Shown here one piece after another: positions 18,021 to 25,846 of a stretch of DNA of 38,434 nucleotides. Both the position numbers and the translations under genes were made by a program. Location of the stretch: the NCBI GenBank assembly GCA_019236975.1, contig JAFAHZ010000234.1, positions 1 through 38,434 of the forward strand, written 5' to 3'. This DNA comes from Vulcanimicrobiota bacterium (GTDB lineage Bacteria > Vulcanimicrobiota > Vulcanimicrobiia > Vulcanimicrobiales > Vulcanimicrobiaceae). A model generated the notes under the pieces. The model had not been told where the DNA came from, ran no database searches, and was given only the letters and a program-made list of their open reading frames with translations. Every line of letters starts with the position of its first letter. The stretch's first letter is position 1.

Positions 18021-20450
18021 TCACGTCTTGACGGTCAACACGAACCGTATCGCCGCCGGTTGCACGAAAAGCCGGTTGGTTGGGAGGCCCGTGTCGACCT
18101 GATGGGCGGGCGCTAACCCCGGATACGGAACGCCCGAAGCGATGTACGTAAACGGCCCCGAGACGGCGTTGAACACGTTGGTAGCGGCGATCGTAAAATC
18201 GGCCGGTCCCCACGTTTTTCCGACTGCCGCATCGACCGTCGTGTACGCACTCTGATTGAGCGTGTTGTTCTTGCCCGCAAACGTGAAGGCCGTCGCGGCA
18301 TGCCATCCGCCGTCGCCCCACGACAGCGCCGCCGACCCTTGCTGCTGCGGAACTTGCAAGAACTGCTCGTAATCGACTAACGTTCCGCCCGACGTCGGAT
18401 TGGAGACGAACGGACCCAGGGCGTACGGAAACGCAACGTTGAGACCGTACGAGAGTACCGCGGCGAGGTGCTGGCGTGGGAAGATCTGCTTGAAGCGCAC
18501 TTCGGTTCCTTCGTAGACGGCGTTGCCGATGTTGATCGGAATCTCGTACACGAAGCCGTTGGGACTGTTCTTACCGCAAAAACTCTCCGCACCGCCGCCC
18601 GGATAGTAGTTCTCGATCGTATCGCGCAGATTCGACCGGTACAGCGAGACGTCGAGGTCGGAGTAGGTCGAAAAGAGATGCGAGATGCCGAGCTCGTACT
18701 CGGTGGCGTGCTCGGGTTGTTCGGCGGGGTTTCCCTGACCGGGAACGACGCAATTGGAATCCATCGGCGGCAGCCCCGGATTTGGCTGCAATTTCCCATC
18801 GACGATGACGGGCGGATAGTAATAGCGTTCGATGAGCAGCGGCGCGCGAAAGCCCGTTCCCGCCGACGCGTGCACGTCGGTCGATCGGCCGATGTCGTAG
18901 CTGGCTCCGAGTCGCCAGTCGACGTTGTTCCCGAACGTCGAGTAGTGCGCGTCGTACAAGCCGGCGGAAAGCCGCAGGTTGCCGAACTGCTGCGCTCCGC
19001 GCGCGAAGTAGGAATTGATGCTCTGCGAAACCGAGCCGGCAATGCCGACGCCGGTCAGCGACTCTTGCCGGGCGTACCCGCCGAACGAAAACTCGCCGCC
19101 GTCGAAGGCGCGTCCCCACGACAGGCCTTCGTTGTAGCGCTTGTCGGCGTGGACGACGTCGTACGGTGAGATCGCGCCGCCTTGGAAATCGACGTTGTCG
19201 TCGCCGGCATACAGACTTGCAACCAGCGTGCCCGCGCCCAACACCGAGCGTGAGTAGCCCTCGTACGCGCGCACGCTCTGGGCAAAGGTCGCGTCGCCGG
19301 TACCGATATGCTGACCGTAGACGGGGTTCGGCGCCGCGGTCGCTCCCGGCGACGGCGCGGGAAAGGTGCACGCGGGCAAATCGGACGGGCCGCCCGGGAA
19401 CGAGCAATACGCGTTGCCGGCAATACCGTTGAGAGCCGACGATTCGTCGCGAACGTTTCCGAGCGTGAAGACCCGAAAGCCGGCGTCGGCACGCTGCGAG
19501 AAATTGTAATCGAGATTGACCAGTCCCAAGCGCGCGGAGATCGTCGAGCCCAAGTGCGCGAGAAACGGACAGTTCGCCGCCGAGCCGGACGTGCAGTTTC
19601 TCGGTGCGTCGCTGAACGGATAGACCAGCGCTTCCTGGTTGACTTGACCGCCGGACTGAAACGAATCGCCTGCCAGTGCGTATCCCAGTTTTCCGAGCGT
19701 TCCGGTTGCGTTCAGCCAGCTCTGCGACGTGTCGTACGAACCGAGCGAACCGGAAAGGCTGGCGTGCTGCTCTTGCGTCGGCCGCAGCGATACGAAGTTC
19801 ACCGCACCGCCGAACGTGTTGCTGCCTTCCAAATCGGTCGGGCCGAGACCCTCACTGACGTTGACGCTTGAAAACGCGGGCACCAAGAACTGCGAGATGT
19901 CTAAGTCACCGGTGTTGCCATCGTTGAGCTGCTGGCCGTCCAGCGTGACCATCGCTTCCGATGGATCGGGCCCGCGCAGCGAGACCACCGCCGGCGTGGA
20001 CGGCGCGCCCGAATCGGTGCGATGGATCACGACCGACGGCACCTCTTGCAGCGCGTCGAGAACGCCGGTATAGCCGAGCGCGTCCATCTGCGTGCGCGAA
20101 ACCGAAACTTCCGGAATCACGTTGCGATCGAGGACGATCGAGCCGTTGACCGTCACCTGACCGATCGTGCGCAGCTTGGGCGAGTTGGCCGGCTCCAGCA
20201 CGACGTCGATGTGCGAGTCGCGGACGATGTCGCCCGTATTGACGGTTACCGAAGCGTAACCGCGCGCGCTCGCGCTTAGATCGTAGCGCCCGGGCGGCAC
20301 GCTAAGAGAGAACCCCCCTTTTGCGTCGCTTTGCGTTCGCCGCGACGTTGGCCCGGAGATGAGTACCGATGCTTGGGCGATCGGCGCGCCGGATGGCGTG
20401 TGGACGCCGCCTACGATAAGGCAGCACACGCCGAGAAGCGTGTGGAACAT
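18021..20450 (-). CDS. TonB-dependent receptor with N-terminal carboxypeptidase-like domain
   Basis: An 809-residue outer-membrane receptor for energy-dependent uptake. ATG 20450 has AGGAGG seven bases upstream. After a short signal, a carboxypeptidase-regulatory-like beta sandwich spans about residues 15-95 (GGVHTPSGAPIAQASVLI, GRYDLSASARGYASVTV). The plug follows (VLDALQEVPSVVI, SLRGPDPSEAMVTLDGQQL, GSNTFGGAVNF), then the barrel, with periplasmic turns and long loops to residue 809. The C-terminus ends AAIRFVLTVKT, a beta-strand end lacking the usual terminal Phe. The ligand is unknown; no iron or B12 genes neighbour it. Confidence 0.95.
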   Translation of the reverse strand: MFHTLLGVCCLIVGGVHTPSGAPIAQASVLISGPTSRRTQSDAKGGFSLSVPPGRYDLSASARGYASVTVNTGDIVRDSHIDVVLEPANSPKLRTIGQVTVNGSIVLDRNVIPEVSVSRTQMDALGYTGVLDALQEVPSVVIHRTDSGAPSTPAVVSLRGPDPSEAMVTLDGQQLNDGNTGDLDISQFLVPAFSSVNVSEGLGPTDLEGSNTFGGAVNFVSLRPTQEQHASLSGSLGSYDTSQSWLNATGTLGKLGYALAGDSFQSGGQVNQEALVYPFSDAPRNCTSGSAANCPFLAHLGSTISARLGLVNLDYNFSQRADAGFRVFTLGNVRDESSALNGIAGNAYCSFPGGPSDLPACTFPAPSPGATAAPNPVYGQHIGTGDATFAQSVRAYEGYSRSVLGAGTLVASLYAGDDNVDFQGGAISPYDVVHADKRYNEGLSWGRAFDGGEFSFGGYARQESLTGVGIAGSVSQSINSYFARGAQQFGNLRLSAGLYDAHYSTFGNNVDWRLGASYDIGRSTDVHASAGTGFRAPLLIERYYYPPVIVDGKLQPNPGLPPMDSNCVVPGQGNPAEQPEHATEYELGISHLFSTYSDLDVSLYRSNLRDTIENYYPGGGAESFCGKNSPNGFVYEIPINIGNAVYEGTEVRFKQIFPRQHLAAVLSYGLNVAFPYALGPFVSNPTSGGTLVDYEQFLQVPQQQGSAALSWGDGGWHAATAFTFAGKNNTLNQSAYTTVDAAVGKTWGPADFTIAATNVFNAVSGPFTYIASGVPYPGLAPAHQVDTGLPTNRLFVQPAAIRFVLTVKT

Positions 20451-21160
20451 GGATATCCTCCTACGGTCGTTCGTGCAAGAGTCGTTGACGAAACGACGCG
20501 ACGAGGAGGTGCGCGCTTCCCGCGGCGCAGTGACGAGACGTTGCGCCGCCGCACCACGTAGGGCAGCGCGAAGCTCTGTGAAGAGGCGCCGCCATGTGTG
20601 CCTTGGAGCTCGCCGATAACGGCAACGACGGCGGCAAGAATCCGATCGCGATGCGATAGGAGCCAGCGCACGAGCGCGAACGCCGCACTCGCTACCAGGA
20701 GCGCGCAAGCAACGGTGAGGCCGATGCCGAGCGGCACGGAGCCGCCGAAAGCGTCGCTAAGATCGCCGAGCGGGCGTCCGGCCAGCAGCGTGTCGGTCCA
20801 CTCCATCGCGGGAACGGCCGCGCAGGCAAGCGCTGCGGTCGCCGCCGCGAACGGCAGCGCGATCCACCAGCTCGGCGGTTTCGCGGCGCGGAATCTGGCG
20901 CGCGCGGCGACGTCGCAGCATCGCTGCAGCGCCCGCCATGCGATAGATGCGGCGAGCGCGACGGCAATCGCGACGACGAGCTCGCGCGAACCGTGGCTGG
21001 CGACGTCGTCGTACGACGCATGCGCGACGGCGTAATCGGCGACGATATCGATCGCGACGTGCGCCAATGCAGCGGCTGCGGCAGCGGCGGCAACCAGCAA
21101 GAGCAGCAACAAACGCGGAACGGCGCGCACGACGGCCGTTATTCTGCCCGGCGCTCGCAC
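20411..21160 (-). CDS. hypothetical membrane protein
   Basis: I do not recognise it. It has about four hydrophobic segments: LLLLLLVAAAAAAAALAHVA, ELVVAIAVALAASIAWRAL, WIALPFAAATAALACAAV and LTVACALLVASAAFALVRWL, with DYAVAHASYDD between the first two and a hydrophobic DRILAAVVAVIGELQG after the last. GTG 21160 is favoured; ATG 21205 would leave only 9 bases to the divergent gene. The last 50 residues are Arg/Ser-rich, unlike the rest, and run 40 bases into the TonB receptor gene across its ribosome-binding site, so the true end may be nearer 20600 if a frameshift exists. Confidence 0.55.
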   Translation of the reverse strand: MRAPGRITAVVRAVPRLLLLLLVAAAAAAAALAHVAIDIVADYAVAHASYDDVASHGSRELVVAIAVALAASIAWRALQRCCDVAARARFRAAKPPSWWIALPFAAATAALACAAVPAMEWTDTLLAGRPLGDLSDAFGGSVPLGIGLTVACALLVASAAFALVRWLLSHRDRILAAVVAVIGELQGTHGGASSQSFALPYVVRRRNVSSLRRGKRAPPRRVVSSTTLARTTVGGYPCSTRFSACAALS

Positions 21161-21214
21161 CGCCCCGTCGCGCCGCCAGGCCTTCTCCGCTCGCACGCCG
21201 TACATCGACGGCCC

Positions 21215-21469
21215 ATGAATAAGAGAGCGGCCTTCGCGCGCGCAGTCTTTCGCGGCTTGGCGCGCTGGCAAAAGACGTTTTCCCTCGAGGTCGGCCCGTT
21301 GCGAGCGACCGGTATCCCGGCCGTACTGCTGGGCGTTTCGGGCATCGTTTTGGCGTCGGGCGTGACGGCCGCTCTGGCCAAGGGAGCCACGCGCCTGCCC
21401 GAAACCCTCAGCGAAGCTCGCGGGTTGGCAGAGGCGCTCAACGCCCGCTCGCCCCGGCTGAAAGCATGA
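21215..21469 (+). CDS. small membrane protein of unknown function
   Basis: 84 residues. A basic amphipathic N-terminus (NKRAAFARAVFRGLARWQK) is followed by one probable membrane helix (IPAVLLGVSGIVLASGVTAAL, about residues 34-54) and a helical tail. No family recognised. Its TGA overlaps the bolA start as ATGA, so it heads the BolA-glutaredoxin-rhodanese operon and may be translationally coupled with it. Confidence 0.65.
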   Translation: MNKRAAFARAVFRGLARWQKTFSLEVGPLRATGIPAVLLGVSGIVLASGVTAALAKGATRLPETLSEARGLAEALNARSPRLKA

Positions 21470-21705
21470 TCGACGATAGCGCTCTAACCGATCTCATTCG
21501 CGCGAAGCTTCCCGACGCCGACGTCGCCATCGTCGATCGCACGGGAACGATGGATCATTTCAACGTGACCGTCCGCTCGCGCGAGTTCCAAGGAAAGACG
21601 TTGATCGAGCAGCACCAGCTCGTGTACGGTGCGCTCAAAGCCGCCCTCAAGGACGGCCGCGTGCACGCGGTCGAGTTGAAGACCTTCGTTACCGACACCG
21701 AATAA
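21466..21705 (+). CDS. bolA: BolA-family protein
   Basis: A 79-residue BolA-like protein. It carries the class II KH-like fold: an N-terminal helix (LTDLIRAKLPDADVAI), DHFNVTVRS strand, a KTLIEQHQLVYGALKAALKDG helix, and HAVELKT final strand. The H in EQHQLVY corresponds to the conserved histidine that can coordinate an Fe-S cluster jointly with a monothiol glutaredoxin. Such a glutaredoxin is the next gene, 13 bases away, supporting a BolA-Grx Fe-S transfer or sensing pair. Confidence 0.93.
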   Translation: MIDDSALTDLIRAKLPDADVAIVDRTGTMDHFNVTVRSREFQGKTLIEQHQLVYGALKAALKDGRVHAVELKTFVTDTE

Positions 21706-21718
21706 GGATCAGGGTATT

Positions 21719-22078
21719 ATGTCCGAACAGCTCAAAGAAGAGATCGCGCGAGAGATCGAAGCCAATACGATTCTCGTCTACGGAAAAGGCACCAAGACGA
21801 TGCCGCGCTGCGGCTTCACGCTCGAGACGATCGAATTCTTCAACGGATTCGGTTACCCGTTCGAAGTCGTCGACGTTCTCGAAAATATGCCCAAACGCGA
21901 AGCGCTGTCGGAGATGACCGATTGGCCGACCCTGCCGAAGGTCTTCATCAACGGCAAGTTTTACGGGGACACCGATATTCTCGGGCCGATGGCGCAAAGC
22001 GGCGAGCTCGCCGGCGTGCTCAAAGACGCCTTCGGCGGCCAAGAACCGGCACCGAAGCAGACGATTAACCTGCGCTAG
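21719..22078 (+). CDS. grxD: monothiol glutaredoxin, Grx4 family, CGFT variant
   Basis: A 119-residue monothiol glutaredoxin, which holds a [2Fe-2S] cluster with glutathione and a partner. Motifs: YGKGTKTMPRCGFT with Cys31 as the single active thiol, EVVDVLENMPKREALSEM, WPTLPKVFINGKFYGDTDIL and SGELAGVLKDAF. The usual CGFS is CGFT, and the GGxD loop near the glutathione site is GDTD. A 17-residue tail beyond the fold is unusual. Located between bolA and a rhodanese. Confidence 0.95.
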   Translation: MSEQLKEEIAREIEANTILVYGKGTKTMPRCGFTLETIEFFNGFGYPFEVVDVLENMPKREALSEMTDWPTLPKVFINGKFYGDTDILGPMAQSGELAGVLKDAFGGQEPAPKQTINLR

Positions 22079-22080
22079 CG

Positions 22081-22917
22081 ATGCGCACGATCGTCGCGCC
22101 GCGCGAGCTTCACGATAGGCTCGGCGATCCCAAACTCGTCGTGCTGGACTGCCGCCACTCGCTGCAAGATTTTGGGCTCGGCCGTCGCCTCTACGACGAA
22201 GGACACGTGCCCGGTGCATTCTTTGCGTCGGTCGAAGACGATCTTGCCGGGCCGAAAACCGGCAGGAACGGCCGCCATCCGTTGCCCGATCCGGAAACGC
22301 TCGCACGGTTTCTGCGCGGATTAGGCGTCGACGACGATACGCTCGTGGTCGCGTACGACGCCGGCGCCGATATGTTCGCGGCGCGCTGCTGGTCCCTGCT
22401 GCGCTGGATCGGCCACGACGACGTTGCCATTCTCGACGGCGGGTACGCGGCGTGGCAGGCATGCGGCTATCCCGTTTCGGCGGCGCCGTCCGAACCCGAA
22501 CGAGAAGGTACGCTAAAGGCGCGCGTGCGCCCGCAGCTCATCGTCAACGCGGAGTTCGTGCACGGGCGGCTCGGCTCGGAAGAGATGCATCTCATCGACG
22601 CGCGCGCGAGCGACCGCTTCGCGGGTCAAAACGAAACGATCGATCCGGTCGCGGGGCACATCCCCGGTGCGCGCAACCGCTGGTTCAAAAACAACTTCAA
22701 CGACGACGGCACGTTGAAATCGCCGGAGCGCTTGCGCGAAGAGTACGCGCAGCACGATCCAGGGCGCGTCGTCCATCAATGCGGTTCCGGGGTGTCGTCG
22801 GCCGTCAATCAGCTCGCGATGCTTCACGCGGGACTCGGCGAGACGCCGATCTATGCCGGATCGTGGAGCGAGTGGATCGCCGATCCGTCGCGTCCGGTCG
22901 CGACCGGCGCAGACTAA
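22081..22917 (+). CDS. sulfurtransferase (tandem rhodanese; SseA/3-mercaptopyruvate type)
   Basis: A 278-residue protein with two rhodanese domains. The N-terminal inactive domain starts VVLDCRHSLQDFGLGR and contains DEGHVPGAFFASVEDD; the C-terminal active one holds HLIDARASDRF, GHIPGARNRW and the loop VVHQCGSGVSSAVNQ with Cys234. CGSGV is closer to 3-mercaptopyruvate sulfurtransferase than thiosulfate rhodanese (CRxG). It would move sulfane sulfur to cyanide or thiols, and possibly supply sulfur for the Fe-S pair encoded upstream. It begins 2 bases after the glutaredoxin stop. Confidence 0.95.
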   Translation: MRTIVAPRELHDRLGDPKLVVLDCRHSLQDFGLGRRLYDEGHVPGAFFASVEDDLAGPKTGRNGRHPLPDPETLARFLRGLGVDDDTLVVAYDAGADMFAARCWSLLRWIGHDDVAILDGGYAAWQACGYPVSAAPSEPEREGTLKARVRPQLIVNAEFVHGRLGSEEMHLIDARASDRFAGQNETIDPVAGHIPGARNRWFKNNFNDDGTLKSPERLREEYAQHDPGRVVHQCGSGVSSAVNQLAMLHAGLGETPIYAGSWSEWIADPSRPVATGAD

Positions 22918-22921
22918 CGAT

Positions 22922-23458
22922 CTAGACGCCTTTAAAGAGCGCGCGGATATCGATTGCGAGGTCGGGATAAGCGCCGCAATTCGCAGTTTCCGATTCGCAA
23001 AAAACCTTCGTTCCGCCGGCTTCGTGCATCTCGACCACGCGCTTCTGCGGATCGACGATGACGACGAGTCGCGTTCCGAATCCAAGGTACATGGCGATCT
23101 TGACGTCGAGAATCTTGCGCCGTTCGCGCGGCGACACGACTTCGACGGCAATATCTGGCGCGATCGTCGGTTTCTCGCGCAGCTCGCCCTCGGGCGGCAT
23201 GCGGTCGTACGCCAAGTAGGCGACGTCCGGCACCAGCGAGCTGGGCTTTTCGCCGTCGGGCACAAAGTAATACCGCCACTCGGTCCCGACTGCGCCGCGT
23301 TCGCCGGCCCACTGCGCGAAAATTCCCCAAAGGCGCCCTTGCAGCAAGCTGTGCCGCGTTTTCGGACTCATCTTTTGCAGCCACCGGCCGCGAATCGATT
23401 CGATCGCCGGCTTGACCTCAGGGATGCCCAGGTCGGGCGCTTCTTGGACCCTAAGCAT
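22922..23458 (-). CDS. Uma2-family putative restriction endonuclease-like protein
   Basis: 178 residues of the Uma2/DUF820 family, which has a PD-(D/E)XK nuclease fold. LVPDVAYLAYDRM supplies the catalytic Asp, IAVEVVSPRERRKILDVKIAMYL supplies Glu and the D...K pair, and RLVVIVDPQKRVVEM ends the core. Many copies occur in cyanobacteria and allied environmental bacteria; the biological role is unclear. It is convergent with the rhodanese (4 bases apart), and divergent from the EVE gene by 49 bases. Confidence 0.9.
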   Translation of the reverse strand: MLRVQEAPDLGIPEVKPAIESIRGRWLQKMSPKTRHSLLQGRLWGIFAQWAGERGAVGTEWRYYFVPDGEKPSSLVPDVAYLAYDRMPPEGELREKPTIAPDIAVEVVSPRERRKILDVKIAMYLGFGTRLVVIVDPQKRVVEMHEAGGTKVFCESETANCGAYPDLAIDIRALFKGV

Positions 23459-23507
23459 TTCACCGGAATCCTATCACGCGGAAGACCCGAACCGAAAGGG
23501 GTGTGCG

Positions 23508-23972
23508 GTGCGCTACTGGTTGTTCAAAACCGAACCGAGCGCGTTCTCGTTCGAGCAGCTCGAAAAGGATCGCACGACGCCGTGGACCGGCGTGCGCAAC
23601 TTCCAGGCGCGCAACAACATGATGGAGATGAAGCTCGGAGATTTAGGATTGTTTTATCATTCGAGTATCGCCGAGCCGGCGGCGATTGGGATTTGCCGCG
23701 TCGTGCGCGAGGCCTATGCCGACTTCAGTCAGTTCGAGCGGGGCGGCGACTACTTCGACGGACGCGCGAAGCCCGACAAGCCGATTTGGATGATGGTCGA
23801 CGTCGAGTTCGTCGAGCGCTTCGCGCGTCCCGTGACGCTGTCACAGATGCGCGGCGATCCGCGTCTCGTCGGTATGGCGCTGCTCAAACGCGGTCAGCGC
23901 TTATCGGTGCAGCCGGTGATGCCGCACGAATGGAAGATCGTACTACAACTAGCCGAGGGAACCGCATCGTGA
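23508..23972 (+). CDS. EVE-domain protein
   Basis: A 154-residue single EVE domain. The EVE fold resembles PUA/YTH and often reads modified bases in RNA or DNA. The standard start is VRYWLFKTEPSAFSFEQL, followed by WTGVRNFQARNNMMEMKLGD, GLFYHSS, IGICRVVREAY, PIWMMVDVEF and a tail typical of the family. GTG 23508 starts this motif; the reading frame further left lies in the intergenic space. Its TGA overlaps the lyase GTG as GTGA. Confidence 0.95.
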   Translation: MRYWLFKTEPSAFSFEQLEKDRTTPWTGVRNFQARNNMMEMKLGDLGLFYHSSIAEPAAIGICRVVREAYADFSQFERGGDYFDGRAKPDKPIWMMVDVEFVERFARPVTLSQMRGDPRLVGMALLKRGQRLSVQPVMPHEWKIVLQLAEGTAS

Positions 23973-25117
23973 AGAAAACGTGGCAGACCAAGCTGATTCA
24001 TTCCGACGCAGCCGCTCCGGAAGGATACCGCTCGCTGGTAACGCCGGTTTACCGCGGCTCGACGACGATTTTTCCCTCGGTCGAAGCGGTAAGTGACGAA
24101 TGGGACCAATATCGCGTCGGCTACACCTACGGCCTGTACGGAACGCCGACGACGCTCGAGCTGGCGGCGCGCATCTGCGAACTGGAAAACGGCAAACGCA
24201 CCATCGTCGTTCCGGGCGGCCAGGCCGCGATCGCACTCATCTCACTCGCACTGCTGAACGCCGGCAACCACATGCTCATGCCGACGAGCGCATATTCGCC
24301 CAATCGCAAGCTTGCCAAAGTGCTGCTGTCGCGGTTCGGCGTGGAGACGACGTACTATACGCCCGACACCGGCGCGGCGATCGGCGAGCTGATGCGGCCG
24401 AACACGCGGCTGGTGTGGGTGGAAAGTCCGGGCTCCATCACGATGGAGGTGCAAGACGTGCCGGCGATTGCGGAAGCCGCGCACGCGCGCGGCGCGCTGG
24501 TGGCGCTCGACAACACGTGGGCGGCGGGCGTGCTCTTCGACGCCTTCGCGCACGGCGTCGACGTTACGATGCAGGCGCTCACCAAATACGCCGGCGGCCA
24601 CAGCGATCTGCTGTTGGGAACGGTAACCGTCCGCGACGAATCACTTTACGAAAAGCTCGGCCTCGCGCATCAAGTGCTGGGGTACAACGCGTCTCCGGAC
24701 GACTGCAGCCTCGCCCTGCGCGGGTTGCAAACGATGGGCGTGCGTCTCGAGGCGATCGAGCGTTCCGCACTCGAGATCGCGCGCTGGCTGGCGGATCGCC
24801 CCGAAGTGGAGCGCGTGCTGCATCCCGCGTTGCCCTCGTGCCCCGGGCACGAACTGTGGAAGCGCGACTTCACCGGCGCTTCCGGCGTGTTTTCGATCGT
24901 CTTCAAACCCGGCCCGACGCAGCGACAGGTGTTCGCGTTCGTCGACGCGCTCGAGTTGTTCGAGGTCGGTTATAGCTGGGCGGGCGTTACGAGCCTAGCC
25001 GTCGCATACACGATCCGCGGCTACGAGCATCGTATCGTCCGCCTCAGCATCGGACTGGAATCGACCGCAGACCTCATCGCCGACTTGGATCGAGCGCTGC
25101 GGTCGTTGTCGTCTTGA
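23969..25117 (+). CDS. metC: cystathionine beta-lyase, PLP-dependent (MetC type)
   Basis: A 382-residue Cys/Met-metabolism PLP enzyme. It would cleave cystathionine to homocysteine in methionine synthesis. Seen: NPVYRGSTTIF-like N-terminal segment, YTYGLYGTPTTLEL, GGQAAIALISLAL, the PLP-binding Asp181 (LVALDNTWAAG), and Lys206 in MQALTKYAGGHSDLLLG as the Schiff-base lysine, with SAGGASLV-type end YSWAGVTSLAV. DNTWAAG and SPGS favour beta-lyase over gamma-synthase. GTG start overlaps the EVE stop; the pairing is probably only operonic. Confidence 0.93.
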   Translation: MKKTWQTKLIHSDAAAPEGYRSLVTPVYRGSTTIFPSVEAVSDEWDQYRVGYTYGLYGTPTTLELAARICELENGKRTIVVPGGQAAIALISLALLNAGNHMLMPTSAYSPNRKLAKVLLSRFGVETTYYTPDTGAAIGELMRPNTRLVWVESPGSITMEVQDVPAIAEAAHARGALVALDNTWAAGVLFDAFAHGVDVTMQALTKYAGGHSDLLLGTVTVRDESLYEKLGLAHQVLGYNASPDDCSLALRGLQTMGVRLEAIERSALEIARWLADRPEVERVLHPALPSCPGHELWKRDFTGASGVFSIVFKPGPTQRQVFAFVDALELFEVGYSWAGVTSLAVAYTIRGYEHRIVRLSIGLESTADLIADLDRALRSLSS

Positions 25118-25121
25118 AGCG

Positions 25122-25727
25122 TTACTGTAAGGAAATGTCCGAGACGTACCAGTAGTCGTCGGTGCTCTTGTAACCGTTGTCGTAGACGCCGAACTCGAGC
25201 GTGACGGTCTTGTTCGCGTATTTCTTGAGGTTGCAGGTGCCCAGTTTCCAATCCGTTTTGGGATTGGTCACGAGCGCCTTGTAGCAGCGATCGACGGTTT
25301 TGCCGCCCATGACGACGTCGACTTCTTGATCGCCGTATTTGATCTGATCCGTCGATCCGCCCCAGTACCACCAGCTCAGCTTACCGGCTTTCGTCACTTT
25401 GACGGTTTGCGCGACGCCCCAGAAGCCGTTGGGGGCCGGCGCCTTCGTCGTCCCGGCGAACGCCGAGCCCTTACAGCTCTGATAGCCGCCTTTTACGGCG
25501 GAGACGCTGCCGCTGGGCGGATTGGATTTGTCCATACCCGCGCCTTTGACTTCTTTCCAGCCGGTCAAGCCCGAGAAACATCCGTTCTTGATGGCGTTGG
25601 TCGCGGCCGACGGAGCCACGAAGTTGGCCGCCGGTGGAAGCGGCATCGTCGGGGACGATCCGGCGCAGCCTGCAATAACGAGCGACGCGGCGCTAAGCGC
25701 GGCGCGCGCGATCCAAGTATTTTTCAT
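25122..25727 (-). CDS. lipoprotein with jelly-roll carbohydrate-binding-like domain
   Basis: 201 residues. Lipoprotein signal with lipobox IAGC (Cys21). The mature protein is one beta-sandwich module beginning NGCFSGLTGWKEV and ending NGYKSTDDYWYVSDISL. The same layout (N-G/P-x-F...W, a VxV-LSxW-TDxIxY core, NGY and a D-x-S-L end) is seen in the N-terminal domain of the divergent phosphoesterase at 25847, so the two are paralogous. Ligand unknown. Convergent with metC, 4 bases apart. Confidence 0.75.
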   Translation of the reverse strand: MKNTWIARAALSAASLVIAGCAGSSPTMPLPPAANFVAPSAATNAIKNGCFSGLTGWKEVKGAGMDKSNPPSGSVSAVKGGYQSCKGSAFAGTTKAPAPNGFWGVAQTVKVTKAGKLSWWYWGGSTDQIKYGDQEVDVVMGGKTVDRCYKALVTNPKTDWKLGTCNLKKYANKTVTLEFGVYDNGYKSTDDYWYVSDISLQ

Positions 25728-25846
25728 GTGCCGAGTATCGCACGCCCTTGCTAACGCACCCTTATGACGGATTTAAGCATTGATTGTGTTGAAGGCGTTC
25801 GTGTCACTCGTGAGAATGTCGAGGCGGTCGCGCGGAGGGAATCGTT

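Noticed and set aside
20451-20640. Possible cobalamin riboswitch before the first TonB receptor
   Set aside because: The minus strand has GTCACTG...GGGAAG fragments like part of the B12 riboswitch, but the B12 box and the 5' core are not there and the CACTG hairpin does not pair.
22922-23972. Uma2 and EVE genes as a defence or modification island
   Set aside because: EVE domains can read modified bases and Uma2 has a nuclease fold, but they are divergent, EVE is coupled to metC, and no methylase or other defence gene is nearby.
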